From: Methylobacterium sp. J-077
GTDB taxonomy: Bacteria; Pseudomonadota; Alphaproteobacteria; Rhizobiales; Beijerinckiaceae
Assembly (NCBI RefSeq): GCF_022829365.1
Contig: NZ_JAKSYJ010000112.1
Coordinates: 1-64,000, forward strand
Direction: 5' to 3'
DNA length: 64,000 nucleotides
This document shows positions 35,924-44,464 of the stretch, piece by piece (positions within the stretch are counted from its first letter, which is position 1; every line of letters starts with the position of its first letter). The position numbers and the translations under genes were made by a program. The notes below the pieces were generated by a model, which was given only the letters and a program-made list of their open reading frames with translations, was not told the origin of the DNA and did no database searches.

Positions 35924-37753
35924 TTAAACCCGCCGCACCGCCCCATGGGCCGCGCTGGTGGTCAGCATCGCGTAGGCGCGGAGCGCCGTGCTGACCTTGC
36001 GCTTGCGCGGGCTGGCTGGCTGCCAGCCGGCGGCGTCCTGCTCGATGCGGCGCCGCTCCAGCTCGGCCGGCTCCACGTCCAGGCGGATGCTGCGGCCCGG
36101 GATGTCGATGGCGATGGTGTCGCCGTCGCGCACCAGGCCGATCAGGCCGCCCTCGGCCGCCTCCGGGGAGACGTGGCCGATCGACAGGCCGGACGAGCCG
36201 CCGGAGAAGCGGCCGTCGGTGACCAGCGCGCAGGCTTTGCCGAGGCCCTTCGATTTCAGGTAGCTCGTGGGATAGAGCATCTCCTGCATGCCGGGGCCGC
36301 CGCGCGGGCCCTCGTAGCGGATCAACACCACCTCGCCGGCCGTGACCTTGCCGTTGAGGATGCCGTCCACCGCCGCGTCCTGGCTCTCGAACACCCGGGC
36401 GCGCCCCTCGAAGGTGAGGATCGAGGCATCGACGCCGGCCGTCTTCACGATGCAGCCCTGCTCGGCGAGGTTGCCGTAGAGCACGGCCAGGCCGCCATCC
36501 TGCGAATAGGCATGGGCGGCGTCGCGGATCACGCCGCCCTCCCGGTCGAGGTCGAGATCTTCGAAGCGGGATTCCTGGCTGAACGCCACCTGGGTCGGCA
36601 CGCCGCCGGGCGCCGCGCGGTAGAAATCTTGGACCGAGGCGCTCGGATCGTTGCGCACGTCCCAGCGGGCGAGCGCCGCGCCGAGGGTGCCGGCGGACAC
36701 GTTGCCGGTTTCGGTGTCGATCAGCCCGGCCCGGTCGAGCTCGCCGAGGATGGCCATGATCCCGCCGGCCCGGTGGACGTCCTCCATGTGGACGTTGGCC
36801 ACCGCCGGGGCGACCTTGCACAGCACCGGCACCCGTCGGGACAACCGATCGATATCGGCCATGGTGAACGGCACCTCGCCCTCGTGGGCGGCGGCCAGCA
36901 GGTGCAGCACCGTGTTGGTCGAGCCGCCCATGGCGATGTCGAGCGTCATGGCGTTCTCGAAGGCGGAGAAACTTGCTACGGCGCGCGGCAGCACGCTCGC
37001 ATCGTCCTGCTCGTAATGGCGGCGGGCGAGATCGACGATCAGGTGCCCGGCCTCAACGAACAGGCGCTTGCGGTCGGCATGGGTCGCCAGCACCGAGCCG
37101 TTGCCCGGCAGGGCCAGCCCCAGAGCCTCGGTGAGGCAGTTCATCGAGTTCGCGGTGAACATGCCCGAGCACGACCCGCAGGTCGGGCAGGCCGAGCGCT
37201 CGATCACGTCCACGTCTTCGTCCGAGATCCGGTCGTCGGCGGCCGCGATCATGGCGTCGACCAGATCGACCTTCCTGGCGATGCCGGGCAGCTGAACCTT
37301 GCCGGCCTCCATCGGTCCGCCCGAGACGAACACGGTCGGGATGTTGAGCCGCAGGCACGCCATGAGCATGCCGGGGGTGATCTTGTCGCAATTCGAGATG
37401 CACACCATCGCGTCGGCGCAGTGCGCGTTGACCATGTACTCGACGGAATCGGCGATCAGCTCCCGGGAGGGCAACGAATATAGCATGCCGTCATGGCCCA
37501 TCGCGATGCCGTCATCGACCGCGATGGTGTTGAACTCCTTGGCGACGCCGCCGGCCTTCTCGATCTCCCGGGCCACCAGCTGGCCGAGATCCTTCAGGTG
37601 GACGTGGCCAGGCACGAACTGCGTGAACGAGTTCACCACCGCGATGATCGGCTTGCCGAAATCGCCGTCCTTCATGCCGGTGGCGCGCCAGAGGCCGCGG
37701 GCGCCGGCCATGTTGCGGCCATGGGTGGTGGTGCGGGAACGATAGGCTGGCAT
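35924..37753 (-). CDS. ilvD: Dihydroxy-acid dehydratase
   Basis: A 609-residue Fe-S dehydratase acting in valine/isoleucine/pantothenate synthesis on dihydroxyisovalerate and dihydroxymethylvalerate. The cluster cysteines are [13 protein letters not shown] and [41 protein letters not shown] near the C terminus is the family signature, with the catalytic serine/metal region. The ATG at 37753 starts with [19 protein letters not shown], the usual IlvD N terminus. The gene is divergent from the adenine deaminase gene. Confidence 0.97.
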   Translation of the reverse strand: MPAYRSRTTTHGRNMAGARGLWRATGMKDGDFGKPIIAVVNSFTQFVPGHVHLKDLGQLVAREIEKAGGVAKEFNTIAVDDGIAMGHDGMLYSLPSRELIADSVEYMVNAHCADAMVCISNCDKITPGMLMACLRLNIPTVFVSGGPMEAGKVQLPGIARKVDLVDAMIAAADDRISDEDVDVIERSACPTCGSCSGMFTANSMNCLTEALGLALPGNGSVLATHADRKRLFVEAGHLIVDLARRHYEQDDASVLPRAVASFSAFENAMTLDIAMGGSTNTVLHLLAAAHEGEVPFTMADIDRLSRRVPVLCKVAPAVANVHMEDVHRAGGIMAILGELDRAGLIDTETGNVSAGTLGAALARWDVRNDPSASVQDFYRAAPGGVPTQVAFSQESRFEDLDLDREGGVIRDAAHAYSQDGGLAVLYGNLAEQGCIVKTAGVDASILTFEGRARVFESQDAAVDGILNGKVTAGEVVLIRYEGPRGGPGMQEMLYPTSYLKSKGLGKACALVTDGRFSGGSSGLSIGHVSPEAAEGGLIGLVRDGDTIAIDIPGRSIRLDVEPAELERRRIEQDAAGWQPASPRKRKVSTALRAYAMLTTSAAHGAVRRV

Positions 37754-37900
37754 CGCGCGGTTCAATCGGTTCAGAAGCGAATCTTTCAAAGGTAGGGGCT
37801 TCTGCGCCCGCCGCCGCGCCGCTGCAAGCGTCGCCGGCGCGGGTGCGACCGTGGCATGCTCCTGGCAAATACCGGGATCGAACGGGGGCTGAGTCGCGCG

Positions 37901-39622
37901 ATGGACCGAGTGGATTTCCTGCGGCGGGCCATCGACCAGGGCCAGGGCCGGACCGAGGCCGACCTCGTGCTCAAGGGCGGGCGCTTCCTCGACCTCGTCA
38001 CCGGCGATCTCGTCGCCTCCGACATCGCCGTGTGCGGCGACCGGATCGTCGGCACCTTCGGCAGCTATCGCGGCCGGCGCGAGGTGGATGTCTCCGGCAA
38101 GGTCGTGGTGCCGGGCTTCATCGACACGCATTTCCACGTCGAGTCCTCGCTGATGCCGCCGCAGGAATTCGAGCGCTGCGTCCTGCCGCACGGCGTCACC
38201 ACCGGCATCTGCGATCCGCACGAGATGGCCAACGTGCTCGGCACCGAGGCCTTCGCGTGGTTCCTGGCCTCGTCCGAGACCCTGGCGATGGACCTGCGGG
38301 TCCAGCTCTCTTCCTGCGTCCCGGCCACGGATCACTTGGAGACTTCGGGCGCGCGGATCGGCGCGGCGGAGCTGCTGGCCTTCGCCGGCCATCCGAAGGT
38401 GATCGGGCTCGCCGAGTTCATGAACTTCCCAGGTGTGCTCGCCGGCGACCCGGGCGCCTTGGACAAGCTCGCGGCGTTCCAGGGCCGGCATATCGACGGC
38501 CACGCACCGCTGCTGCGCGGCGCCGCGCTCAACGGCTACATCGCGGCCGGCATCCGCACCGAGCATGAGGCGACCACGCCGGAAGAGGCGTTGGAAAAGC
38601 TCTCGAAGGGCATGACCGTGCTGATCCGGGAGGGCTCGGTCTCCAAGGACTTGCACGCTCTGGCGCCGATCCTGACCGAGCGCACGGCGCCGTTCCTGGC
38701 CTTCTGCACCGACGACCGGAACCCCCTCGATATCGCCGAGGAAGGCCATCTCGACTACGTCGTCCGAACCGCCATCGCGTTGGGCGCGCCGCCGCTCGCG
38801 GCCTACCGGGCGGCCTCGTGGTCGGCGGCCCGCGCCTTCGGGCTGCACGACCGCGGCCTCGTGGTGCCGGGCCAGCGCGCCGACCTCGTCGTCCTCGACG
38901 ATTTTCTGGATTGCCGCGTCGCGCAGGTGTTTAGCGCCGGGCGGCTTGTGGAGGATGCGCTATTCGCCAATCGACCTGCCATCCAGCCGATCGGCCGGGG
39001 CAGCCTTCGGGCGCGGCGGGTGACGGCCGCCGATTTCGCGGCCCCGGGCTCCGGGCCATCGACGCCGGTGATCGGCGTGATGCCGGGCAAGATCATCACC
39101 CTGCGGCACGACCTGTCCCTGCCCTATGTCCATGGCGAGCGCCGGATCGATCTGGATCAGGACGTGATCAAGGTCGCCGTCGTCGAGCGTCACGGCAAGA
39201 CGCCGCCGGGGGAGCGCGGCATCGGCGTCGCCTTCGTGAAGGGGTTCGGCCTCAAGCGCGGCGCCATCGCCTCCTCGGTCGGGCATGACAGCCACAACGT
39301 CACCGTCGTCGGCGCCGAAGATGCCGACATGGCCGTGGCGGTGAACCGGCTCGGCGAGATCGAGGGCGGCTTCGTCGTGGTCGAGGGCGGCCGGGTGCTC
39401 GCCGAGATCGCCCTGCCGCTCGCCGGGCTGATGAGCCTGCTGCCGTTCGAGGCGATCCGCGCGTCGCTGGTGAGACTGCGGGCGGCGGCGCGGGGCCTCG
39501 GCGTCGTCCTGCCGGAGCCGTTCCTGCAGGTGGCGTTCCTGCCGCTGCCGGTGATCCCGCACCTCAAGATCACCGACAAGGGCCTCGTGGACGTCGACCG
39601 GTTCGCGCTGATCGACCCTTGA
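37901..39622 (+). CDS. ade: Adenine deaminase
   Basis: A 573-residue binuclear metal amidohydrolase converting adenine to hypoxanthine for purine salvage. Metal ligands are [17 protein letters not shown] and [12 protein letters not shown], and the C-terminal metal aspartate is in [20 protein letters not shown]. The C-terminal half from about residue 390 is the Ade-specific domain ([18 protein letters not shown]). ATG 37901 is used because the family N terminus is [11 protein letters not shown]; an in-frame upstream ATG at 37856 is less likely. Confidence 0.95.
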   Translation: MDRVDFLRRAIDQGQGRTEADLVLKGGRFLDLVTGDLVASDIAVCGDRIVGTFGSYRGRREVDVSGKVVVPGFIDTHFHVESSLMPPQEFERCVLPHGVTTGICDPHEMANVLGTEAFAWFLASSETLAMDLRVQLSSCVPATDHLETSGARIGAAELLAFAGHPKVIGLAEFMNFPGVLAGDPGALDKLAAFQGRHIDGHAPLLRGAALNGYIAAGIRTEHEATTPEEALEKLSKGMTVLIREGSVSKDLHALAPILTERTAPFLAFCTDDRNPLDIAEEGHLDYVVRTAIALGAPPLAAYRAASWSAARAFGLHDRGLVVPGQRADLVVLDDFLDCRVAQVFSAGRLVEDALFANRPAIQPIGRGSLRARRVTAADFAAPGSGPSTPVIGVMPGKIITLRHDLSLPYVHGERRIDLDQDVIKVAVVERHGKTPPGERGIGVAFVKGFGLKRGAIASSVGHDSHNVTVVGAEDADMAVAVNRLGEIEGGFVVVEGGRVLAEIALPLAGLMSLLPFEAIRASLVRLRAAARGLGVVLPEPFLQVAFLPLPVIPHLKITDKGLVDVDRFALIDP

Positions 39623-39624
39623 AA

Positions 39625-39644
39625 ATAGATTGCGCGCAATCTAT
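39625..39644. promoter_or_regulatory. Perfect 20-bp palindrome upstream of ohr (OhrR-like operator)
   Basis: ATAGATTGCGCGCAATCTAT is a perfect palindrome directly after the ade stop and 70 bp before ohr. It resembles the ATTGCGCGCAAT-type operators of MarR-family OhrR repressors. ohrR is not in the window. Confidence 0.65.
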
Positions 39645-39713
39645 CTCGGGGCTACACGGTAGGGGGTGACGGCCCTAGATGCCGACTCTCTTCCTGTAAC
39701 CGGAGATCGCACC

Positions 39714-40139
39714 ATGTCCGTAGACGTGAAGTACCGCACCACCGCGACCGCCACCGGGGGCCGCGACGGCGCAGCCAAGACCGCCGATGGCAGCTTCGAG
39801 GTCAAGCTCTCGACCCCGAAGGAACTCGGCGGTGCCGGCGGCCCGGGCGCGAATCCGGAGCAGCTCTTCGCGTCCGGCTACTCGGCCTGCTTCCTGGGCG
39901 CCATGAAAGCTGTCGCCCCGTCGCTGCAGCTCAAGGTCCCGGCCGACACCAGCGTCACCGCCAATGTCGGCATCGGCCCGCGCTCCGAGGGCGGCTTCGG
40001 CATCACGGCCGATCTCACCGTCAGCCTGCCGGGCCTCGACCGCGCCGACGCGCAGAAGCTCGTGGACGCCGCCCACCAGGTCTGCCCGTACTCGAACGCC
40101 ACCCGCGGCAACGTCGATGTCGGCCTGACGCTCGCCTGA
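39714..40139 (+). CDS. ohr: Organic hydroperoxide resistance protein Ohr
   Basis: A 141-residue OsmC/Ohr peroxidase that reduces organic hydroperoxides using thiol cofactors in the cytoplasm. The two redox cysteines lie in YSACFLGAMK (about residue 61) and AHQVCPYSNATRGNVDV (about 125). The conserved N-terminal YRTTATATGGRDG supports the ATG at 39714. The upstream perfect palindrome suggests OhrR-type peroxide induction. Confidence 0.95.
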   Translation: MSVDVKYRTTATATGGRDGAAKTADGSFEVKLSTPKELGGAGGPGANPEQLFASGYSACFLGAMKAVAPSLQLKVPADTSVTANVGIGPRSEGGFGITADLTVSLPGLDRADAQKLVDAAHQVCPYSNATRGNVDVGLTLA

Positions 40140-40160
40140 GCCGAACCGTCACTCTATCCA

Positions 40161-40277
40161 TCTTCCTAAGCTGGAGGGGCCCGCGCGAGCGGGCCTCGAC
40201 GAAGCCCTCCAGCAGTCTCAGCGATCCCTGGAACCTTCCTTCGCGGGCGCCTCTTGGGGGCGCCATCTCAGGATGAG
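40161..40277. repeat. Palindromic repeat family B, copy 2
   Basis: Shares GGGCCTCGACGAAGCCCTCC with copy 1 (35758-35869) and ends in CAGGATGAG as that copy does. The left arm is degenerate. It directly precedes a 92-bp repeat. Confidence 0.65.
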
Positions 40278-40317
40278 GTCGCGGGTAGGATATCTGTAGG
40301 GTCGACCGCGCCCTCCC

Positions 40318-40409
40318 CGTCATTGCGAGCGCAGCGAAGCAACCTAGGGACGCGCTACCGTCTGAGACCGCGCGCTGCACTGGGTCGCTTCGCTGCGCTC
40401 GCGATGACG
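40318..40409 (+). repeat. 92-bp inverted-repeat element, copy A3
   Basis: Arms 40318-40347 and 40380-40409 with the same 32-bp centre orientation as copy A1. It lies between convergent ohr and the acyl-CoA operon. Confidence 0.85.
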
Positions 40410-40437
40410 GCGCAGCTGGGTTTCGAAACGTAAGCGC

Positions 40438-41271
40438 TTACGCGACCGCCTGCGCCTGCATGCAGACGCGGCCCGCCTCGTCCAACGTGACCCCCACGAA
40501 CCCCTCCCCTGTCCGCCGCCCGCAGACCCGAACGATCTGGTTGGCGGTCATCGGCGAGACGCCGCGTTGGGTGAAGCTTCGCGGTACCCGCCCCAGCAGC
40601 GTCGCCGCGAGGTTCATCAGCAGCGTCGCCTGGATCGGTCCGTGGACCACGAGGTCGGCATAGCCCTCGACTTGCGTGGCGTAGGGCTGGTCGTAGTGGA
40701 AGCGGTGTCCGTTGAAGGTCATGGCCGAGTAGCGGAACAGCAGCGTCGGCGTCGCCGGCGCGGACCAGACTTGGTCGTATGCTGACGCGTCGTCACGCTC
40801 GGCCGTGCCTCCTGCCCCGGTCTGTGCCCCGGCGGCCTCCCGGTAGACGATGTCCTGCCGCTCCCGGATCGCCACGCCGCGGGCGGTGGCGAAGGTGTGG
40901 TCGACCGTGACGAAGCACAGACGGCCGCTGCGGCCCTCCTTGAAGGCGACGTCGCGCACCGTCTCGGTCCGGGTCACCAGATCGCCTTCCCGCAGCTCCG
41001 ACAGGGTCTCGACCTGCCCCCCGGCCCACATCCGCCGCGGCAGCGGCACCGGCGGCAGGAACCCGCCCTTGGCGGCGTGGCCGTCCGGCCCGAGGGCGTC
41101 GGCGGGCGGCGTCTCGGGGGCGAGACACCAGTGCAGGGCCGGCGGCGCCGCCCCATCCGGCATCGGTGCGAGATGCGGCGCGAAGGTCGCGCGGAACTCG
41201 GCCAGCAGGCGCGGCGTGACGAGGTCCGTGGTCTCGCGGGTGCGGCCGATCCAGGCTTTGAGGTCGGTCAT
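40438..41271 (-). CDS. HTD2/MaoC-like enoyl-CoA hydratase (mesaconyl-C4-/3-methylfumaryl-CoA hydratase type)
   Basis: A 277-residue double-hotdog hydratase of the HTD2/MeH type. The first hotdog holds GGFLPPVPLPRRMWAGGQVE; the second has RYSAMTFNGHRFHYDQPYA, whose N-x-H-R-x-H-x-D segment is the catalytic element, and VVHGPIQATLL. The family hydrates mesaconyl-C4-CoA or 3-methylfumaryl-CoA and related alpha,beta-unsaturated dicarboxyl thioesters. It is the last gene of the operon and starts one base after the acyl-CoA dehydrogenase stop. The exact substrate is inferred only. Confidence 0.75.
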   Translation of the reverse strand: MTDLKAWIGRTRETTDLVTPRLLAEFRATFAPHLAPMPDGAAPPALHWCLAPETPPADALGPDGHAAKGGFLPPVPLPRRMWAGGQVETLSELREGDLVTRTETVRDVAFKEGRSGRLCFVTVDHTFATARGVAIRERQDIVYREAAGAQTGAGGTAERDDASAYDQVWSAPATPTLLFRYSAMTFNGHRFHYDQPYATQVEGYADLVVHGPIQATLLMNLAATLLGRVPRSFTQRGVSPMTANQIVRVCGRRTGEGFVGVTLDEAGRVCMQAQAVA

Positions 41272-41272
41272 G

Positions 41273-42421
41273 TCAGTACGACCGCGGCAGGCCGAGCACG
41301 TGCTCGGAGAGGTAGGCGAGGATCAGGTTCGTGGAGATCGGCGCCACTTGGTAGAGGCGCGTCTCGCGGAACTTGCGCTCGATATCGTATTCCTCGGCGA
41401 AGCCGAACCCGCCATGGGTCTGGATGCAGGCATTGGCGGCCTCGAACGAGGCGTCGGCGGCGAGCATCTTGGCCATGTTGGCCTCCGCGCCCGGATTGGT
41501 GCCGGATTCGTAGAGGCTCAGCGCCTCGCGGACCATCAGCTCGGCCGCCCGCATGTTGGCGTAGGCTTTCGCGATCGGGAATTGCACGCCCTGGTTGGCC
41601 CCGATCGGCCGGCCGAACACCGACCGGTCCGCGGCGTAGCGCTTGGCCTTGTCGATGAACCACTTGGCATCGCCGACGCATTCCGCGGCGATCAGGATGC
41701 GTTCGGCGTTCATGCCGGACAGGATGTAGCGGAAGCCCCTGCCCTCCTCACCGATCAGGTTGTCGGCGGGTACGCGGAGGTTGTCGAAGAAAACCTCCGT
41801 GGTGGCGTGGTTCATCATGGTGCGGATCGGCCGGATGGTCAGGCCGTTGCCGATCGCCTCCCGCATGTCGACCAGCAGCACCGACAGGCCGTCGGTTCGC
41901 TTCATGCCCTCGCTGCGCGGGGTGGTGCGCGCCAGGAGCAGCATCAGGTCCGAATGCTCGGCCCGGCTGGTCCAGATCTTTTGGCCGTTGACGACGTAAT
42001 GGTCGCCGTCGCGCCGGGCGGTGGTCTTGAGGCTGCCGGTGTCGGTGCCGGAACTCGGCTCGGTCACCCCGAAGGCCTGGAGCCGCAGGCGGCCCTCGGC
42101 GATGGCCGGGAGGTAGGCGGCCTTCTGGGCGTCGGAACCGTGCCGGAGCAGCGTGCCCATCGTGTACATCTGCGCGTGGCAGGCGCCGCCGTTGCAGCCC
42201 GCCCGCTGCACCTCCTCGAGGATCGCGGCGGCAGCCGAGAGCGGCAGGCCGGAGCCGCCATACTCCTCCGGGATCAGCACCGAGAGGTAGCCGCTCTCGG
42301 TGAGCGCGGTCACGAATTCGGTCGGGTAGGTCATCTCCCGGTCGAGCGCCCGCCAATACGGGCCGGGGAACCCGGCGCAGAGCCTGGCGACCGCCTCGCG
42401 GATCTCGGTATAGGCTTCCAT
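41273..42421 (-). CDS. Acyl-CoA dehydrogenase
   Basis: A 382-residue flavoprotein with the ACAD fold. FGVTEPSSGTDTGSLKTTARRDGDHYVVNGQKIW (about residues 120-155) is the FAD-adjacent beta-domain signature. NAERILIAAECVG marks the dimer helix region, and QTHGGFGFAEEYDIERKFRETR carries the C-terminal catalytic-region motif. It oxidises an acyl-CoA to the 2-enoyl form, presumably supplying the hydratase downstream. It starts eight bases after the SDR stop. Confidence 0.9.
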   Translation of the reverse strand: MEAYTEIREAVARLCAGFPGPYWRALDREMTYPTEFVTALTESGYLSVLIPEEYGGSGLPLSAAAAILEEVQRAGCNGGACHAQMYTMGTLLRHGSDAQKAAYLPAIAEGRLRLQAFGVTEPSSGTDTGSLKTTARRDGDHYVVNGQKIWTSRAEHSDLMLLLARTTPRSEGMKRTDGLSVLLVDMREAIGNGLTIRPIRTMMNHATTEVFFDNLRVPADNLIGEEGRGFRYILSGMNAERILIAAECVGDAKWFIDKAKRYAADRSVFGRPIGANQGVQFPIAKAYANMRAAELMVREALSLYESGTNPGAEANMAKMLAADASFEAANACIQTHGGFGFAEEYDIERKFRETRLYQVAPISTNLILAYLSEHVLGLPRSY

Positions 42422-42429
42422 CGCGCGCC

Positions 42430-43179
42430 TCAGGCCGTGCGGCCGCCATCGACCGGCAGGTCGACGCCGGTGATGAATGCGGCCTCGTCGGAGGCCAGGA
42501 ACAGGGCCGCGGCGGCGATGTCCTCGGCCCGCGACATCCGTCCGAGGGGGATCGTCGCGATGAACTTGTCCCGGTTCTCCGGGGTGTCGGGCACGCCCAT
42601 GAAATGCTCGAGCAGCGCCGTGGCGCCTATCACCGGGCACAGGGCGTTCACCCGGATCTTCCAGGGGGCGAGTTCCAGCGCCAGGGACTTCGAGGCGAGG
42701 CTCGCGGCGCCCTTGGAGGCGTTGTACCAGGTCAGCCCCGGGCGCGGCCGCAGCGCCGCCGTCGAGCTGACGTTGAGGATCACGCCGCCGCCCTGGTTGC
42801 GCATCAGCGGGGCGATCGTGCGGACGTAGTGGAAGATCGATTTTACGTTCACCCGAAAGACCCGGTCGAACTCGTCCTCGGTCACCTCCAGCAGCGGCTT
42901 GTTGCGGTGGGTGGTGCCGGCATTGTTGACCAGGATGTGCGGGATTCCGAACCGCTCCCGGGTCTCGGACACGCTGGCCTCGACATCGGCGGCCGATCCG
43001 ACATCCGCGGCGATCGCGATGGCGTTCGCACCGATGCCGGATGCGACCCGCTCGGCCGCCACCCGGTCGATATCCACGCAGGCAACCCGCGCGCCCTCGG
43101 CGGCGAAGCGCTCGGCGATGCCCGCGCCGAACCCGCTCCCGGCGCCCGTCACGAGCGCGATTTTTCCGTTCAATCTCAT
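42430..43179 (-). CDS. Short-chain dehydrogenase/reductase
   Basis: A 249-residue classical SDR. The NAD(P) motif is TGAGSGFG, then ILVNNAGTTHR, catalytic Ser in NVSSTAALR and YNASKGA (YxxxK). The C terminus GVDLPVDGGRTA is usual. DIDR after the second beta strand favours NAD(H). AGGAGG precedes the ATG. It is probably a 3-hydroxyacyl-CoA-type step in the same operon. Confidence 0.9.
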   Translation of the reverse strand: MRLNGKIALVTGAGSGFGAGIAERFAAEGARVACVDIDRVAAERVASGIGANAIAIAADVGSAADVEASVSETRERFGIPHILVNNAGTTHRNKPLLEVTEDEFDRVFRVNVKSIFHYVRTIAPLMRNQGGGVILNVSSTAALRPRPGLTWYNASKGAASLASKSLALELAPWKIRVNALCPVIGATALLEHFMGVPDTPENRDKFIATIPLGRMSRAEDIAAAALFLASDEAAFITGVDLPVDGGRTA

Positions 43180-43212
43180 CGTTTCCTCCTGTTGTTTTTT
43201 TAATTGCGTGCC

Positions 43213-44349
43213 TCAACCTCGGGCGGAGAATTCCCGCCGGATCTTTGCGCTGTGCTCGCCGATATCCGGCACCCGGCCGAGCGCCCGGACTTCGCCGTCG
43301 ATCAGCACCGGCGGCGCGACGATGCGGGCCGTTCCCGCCGAGGTCTCGACCTCGGCGCGGACCAGGGCCGGATGGGTGGCGAGGTCGGCCAGGGTGTTGA
43401 CGAAGCCGTAGGCGGTGCCGGCGGCCTTGAGGCGGGCGGCGGCTTCGTCGCGGCTCAGCCGCACCAGGGCGGCGCCGACGCGCAGGTCCACGGCTGCCCT
43501 GTTCGCGACCCGGGCGTTGTTTGAGGAAAAGCCCTCAGTGCGGGCGAGATCCGGCTCGCCGAGCACGCGGTCGCAGAAGCTTGCCCATTCGCGCTCGTTC
43601 TGGATCGAGATCAGCACCAGGCTGTCGTCGGCGGTCTTGTAGGCGCCGTAGGGCGAGATCGAGGGATGGGCCAGCCCGACCCGCTGCGGCTCCCGGCCTG
43701 TGCCCTCGAAATAGAGCAGCGGCACGTTCATCCAGTCGGCCGCGCCACTGAACAGGCTGACCTCCAGGGCGCAGCCCTCGCCGGAGATGGAGCGGGCGAT
43801 CAGCGCCTCCAGCACCGCCGCATGGGCGTCCATCCCGCAGGCGATGTCGCAGACCGAGACGCCGACCCGGCCCGGACCGGCCGGATGGCCGGTGATCCCG
43901 GCCATGCCGCTCTCGGCCTGCACCAGAAGGTCGTAGGCCTTCATGTCGCTGTAGGCGTGGCCTGACCCGTATCCGGTAATGTCGACCGTGATCAGCCGCG
44001 GATGGCGCGCCCGCAACTCTGCTGAGCCGAAGCCCGCCCGGGCGGCGGCTCCGGGGGCGAGGTTCTGCACGAACACGTCGGTGTCTTCGAGGATGGCGTG
44101 CAGCAGCCGGGCGTCGTCCGGATCCTTGATGTCGGCGACCAGGCTCTCCTTGCCGCGGTTGAGCCAGACGAAGTAGCTCGCCAGCCCGTTGACGGCGGAA
44201 TCGTAGCCCCGGGCGAAATCCCCCTCCGGGCGCTCGATCTTGATCACCCGGGCGCCGGCATCGGCGAGCCGCGAGGTGCAGTAGGGCGCGGCGACGGCCT
44301 GCTCCAGGGCGAGGATGGTCAGCCCGCGCAACGGCCGGTTCACGCTCAT
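43213..44349 (-). CDS. Family III CoA-transferase (CaiB/BaiF type)
   Basis: A 378-residue formyl-CoA-transferase-like enzyme moving CoA between carboxylic acids. It has GLTILALEQAVAAPYCTSRLADAGARVIKIERPEGDFAR at the N terminus, the catalytic aspartate-bearing YDLLVQAESGMAGITG near residue 170, and a C-terminal HPALVRAEVETSAG. It is the first gene of the four-gene operon and probably activates the starting acid or shuttles CoA in a mesaconyl/itaconyl-like pathway. Confidence 0.9.
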   Translation of the reverse strand: MSVNRPLRGLTILALEQAVAAPYCTSRLADAGARVIKIERPEGDFARGYDSAVNGLASYFVWLNRGKESLVADIKDPDDARLLHAILEDTDVFVQNLAPGAAARAGFGSAELRARHPRLITVDITGYGSGHAYSDMKAYDLLVQAESGMAGITGHPAGPGRVGVSVCDIACGMDAHAAVLEALIARSISGEGCALEVSLFSGAADWMNVPLLYFEGTGREPQRVGLAHPSISPYGAYKTADDSLVLISIQNEREWASFCDRVLGEPDLARTEGFSSNNARVANRAAVDLRVGAALVRLSRDEAAARLKAAGTAYGFVNTLADLATHPALVRAEVETSAGTARIVAPPVLIDGEVRALGRVPDIGEHSAKIRREFSARG

Positions 44350-44464
44350 TCACCGCTCCCCGCATCCGGAGCGCCCCGCTTCGCGAGGCCGGAGCGGGGT
44401 GAACTGGGTCGGTCGCGCGCCCTGCCAAGCGGGGACGGCTGACATCCGGCGCGAAGCCGCGGCT
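44350..44464. other. Intergenic between CoA-transferase and RND pump
   Basis: No gene or regulatory motif was recognised in this 115-bp stretch. Confidence 0.4.

Noticed and set aside
37754..37900. Riboswitch or purine operator between ilvD and ade
   Set aside because: No stem arrangement or known operator sequence could be recognised in this 147-bp region.
38790..39622. Possible separate gene in the C-terminal part of the adenine deaminase
   Set aside because: The family has a C-terminal domain of this size, and the frame is continuous with the deaminase.
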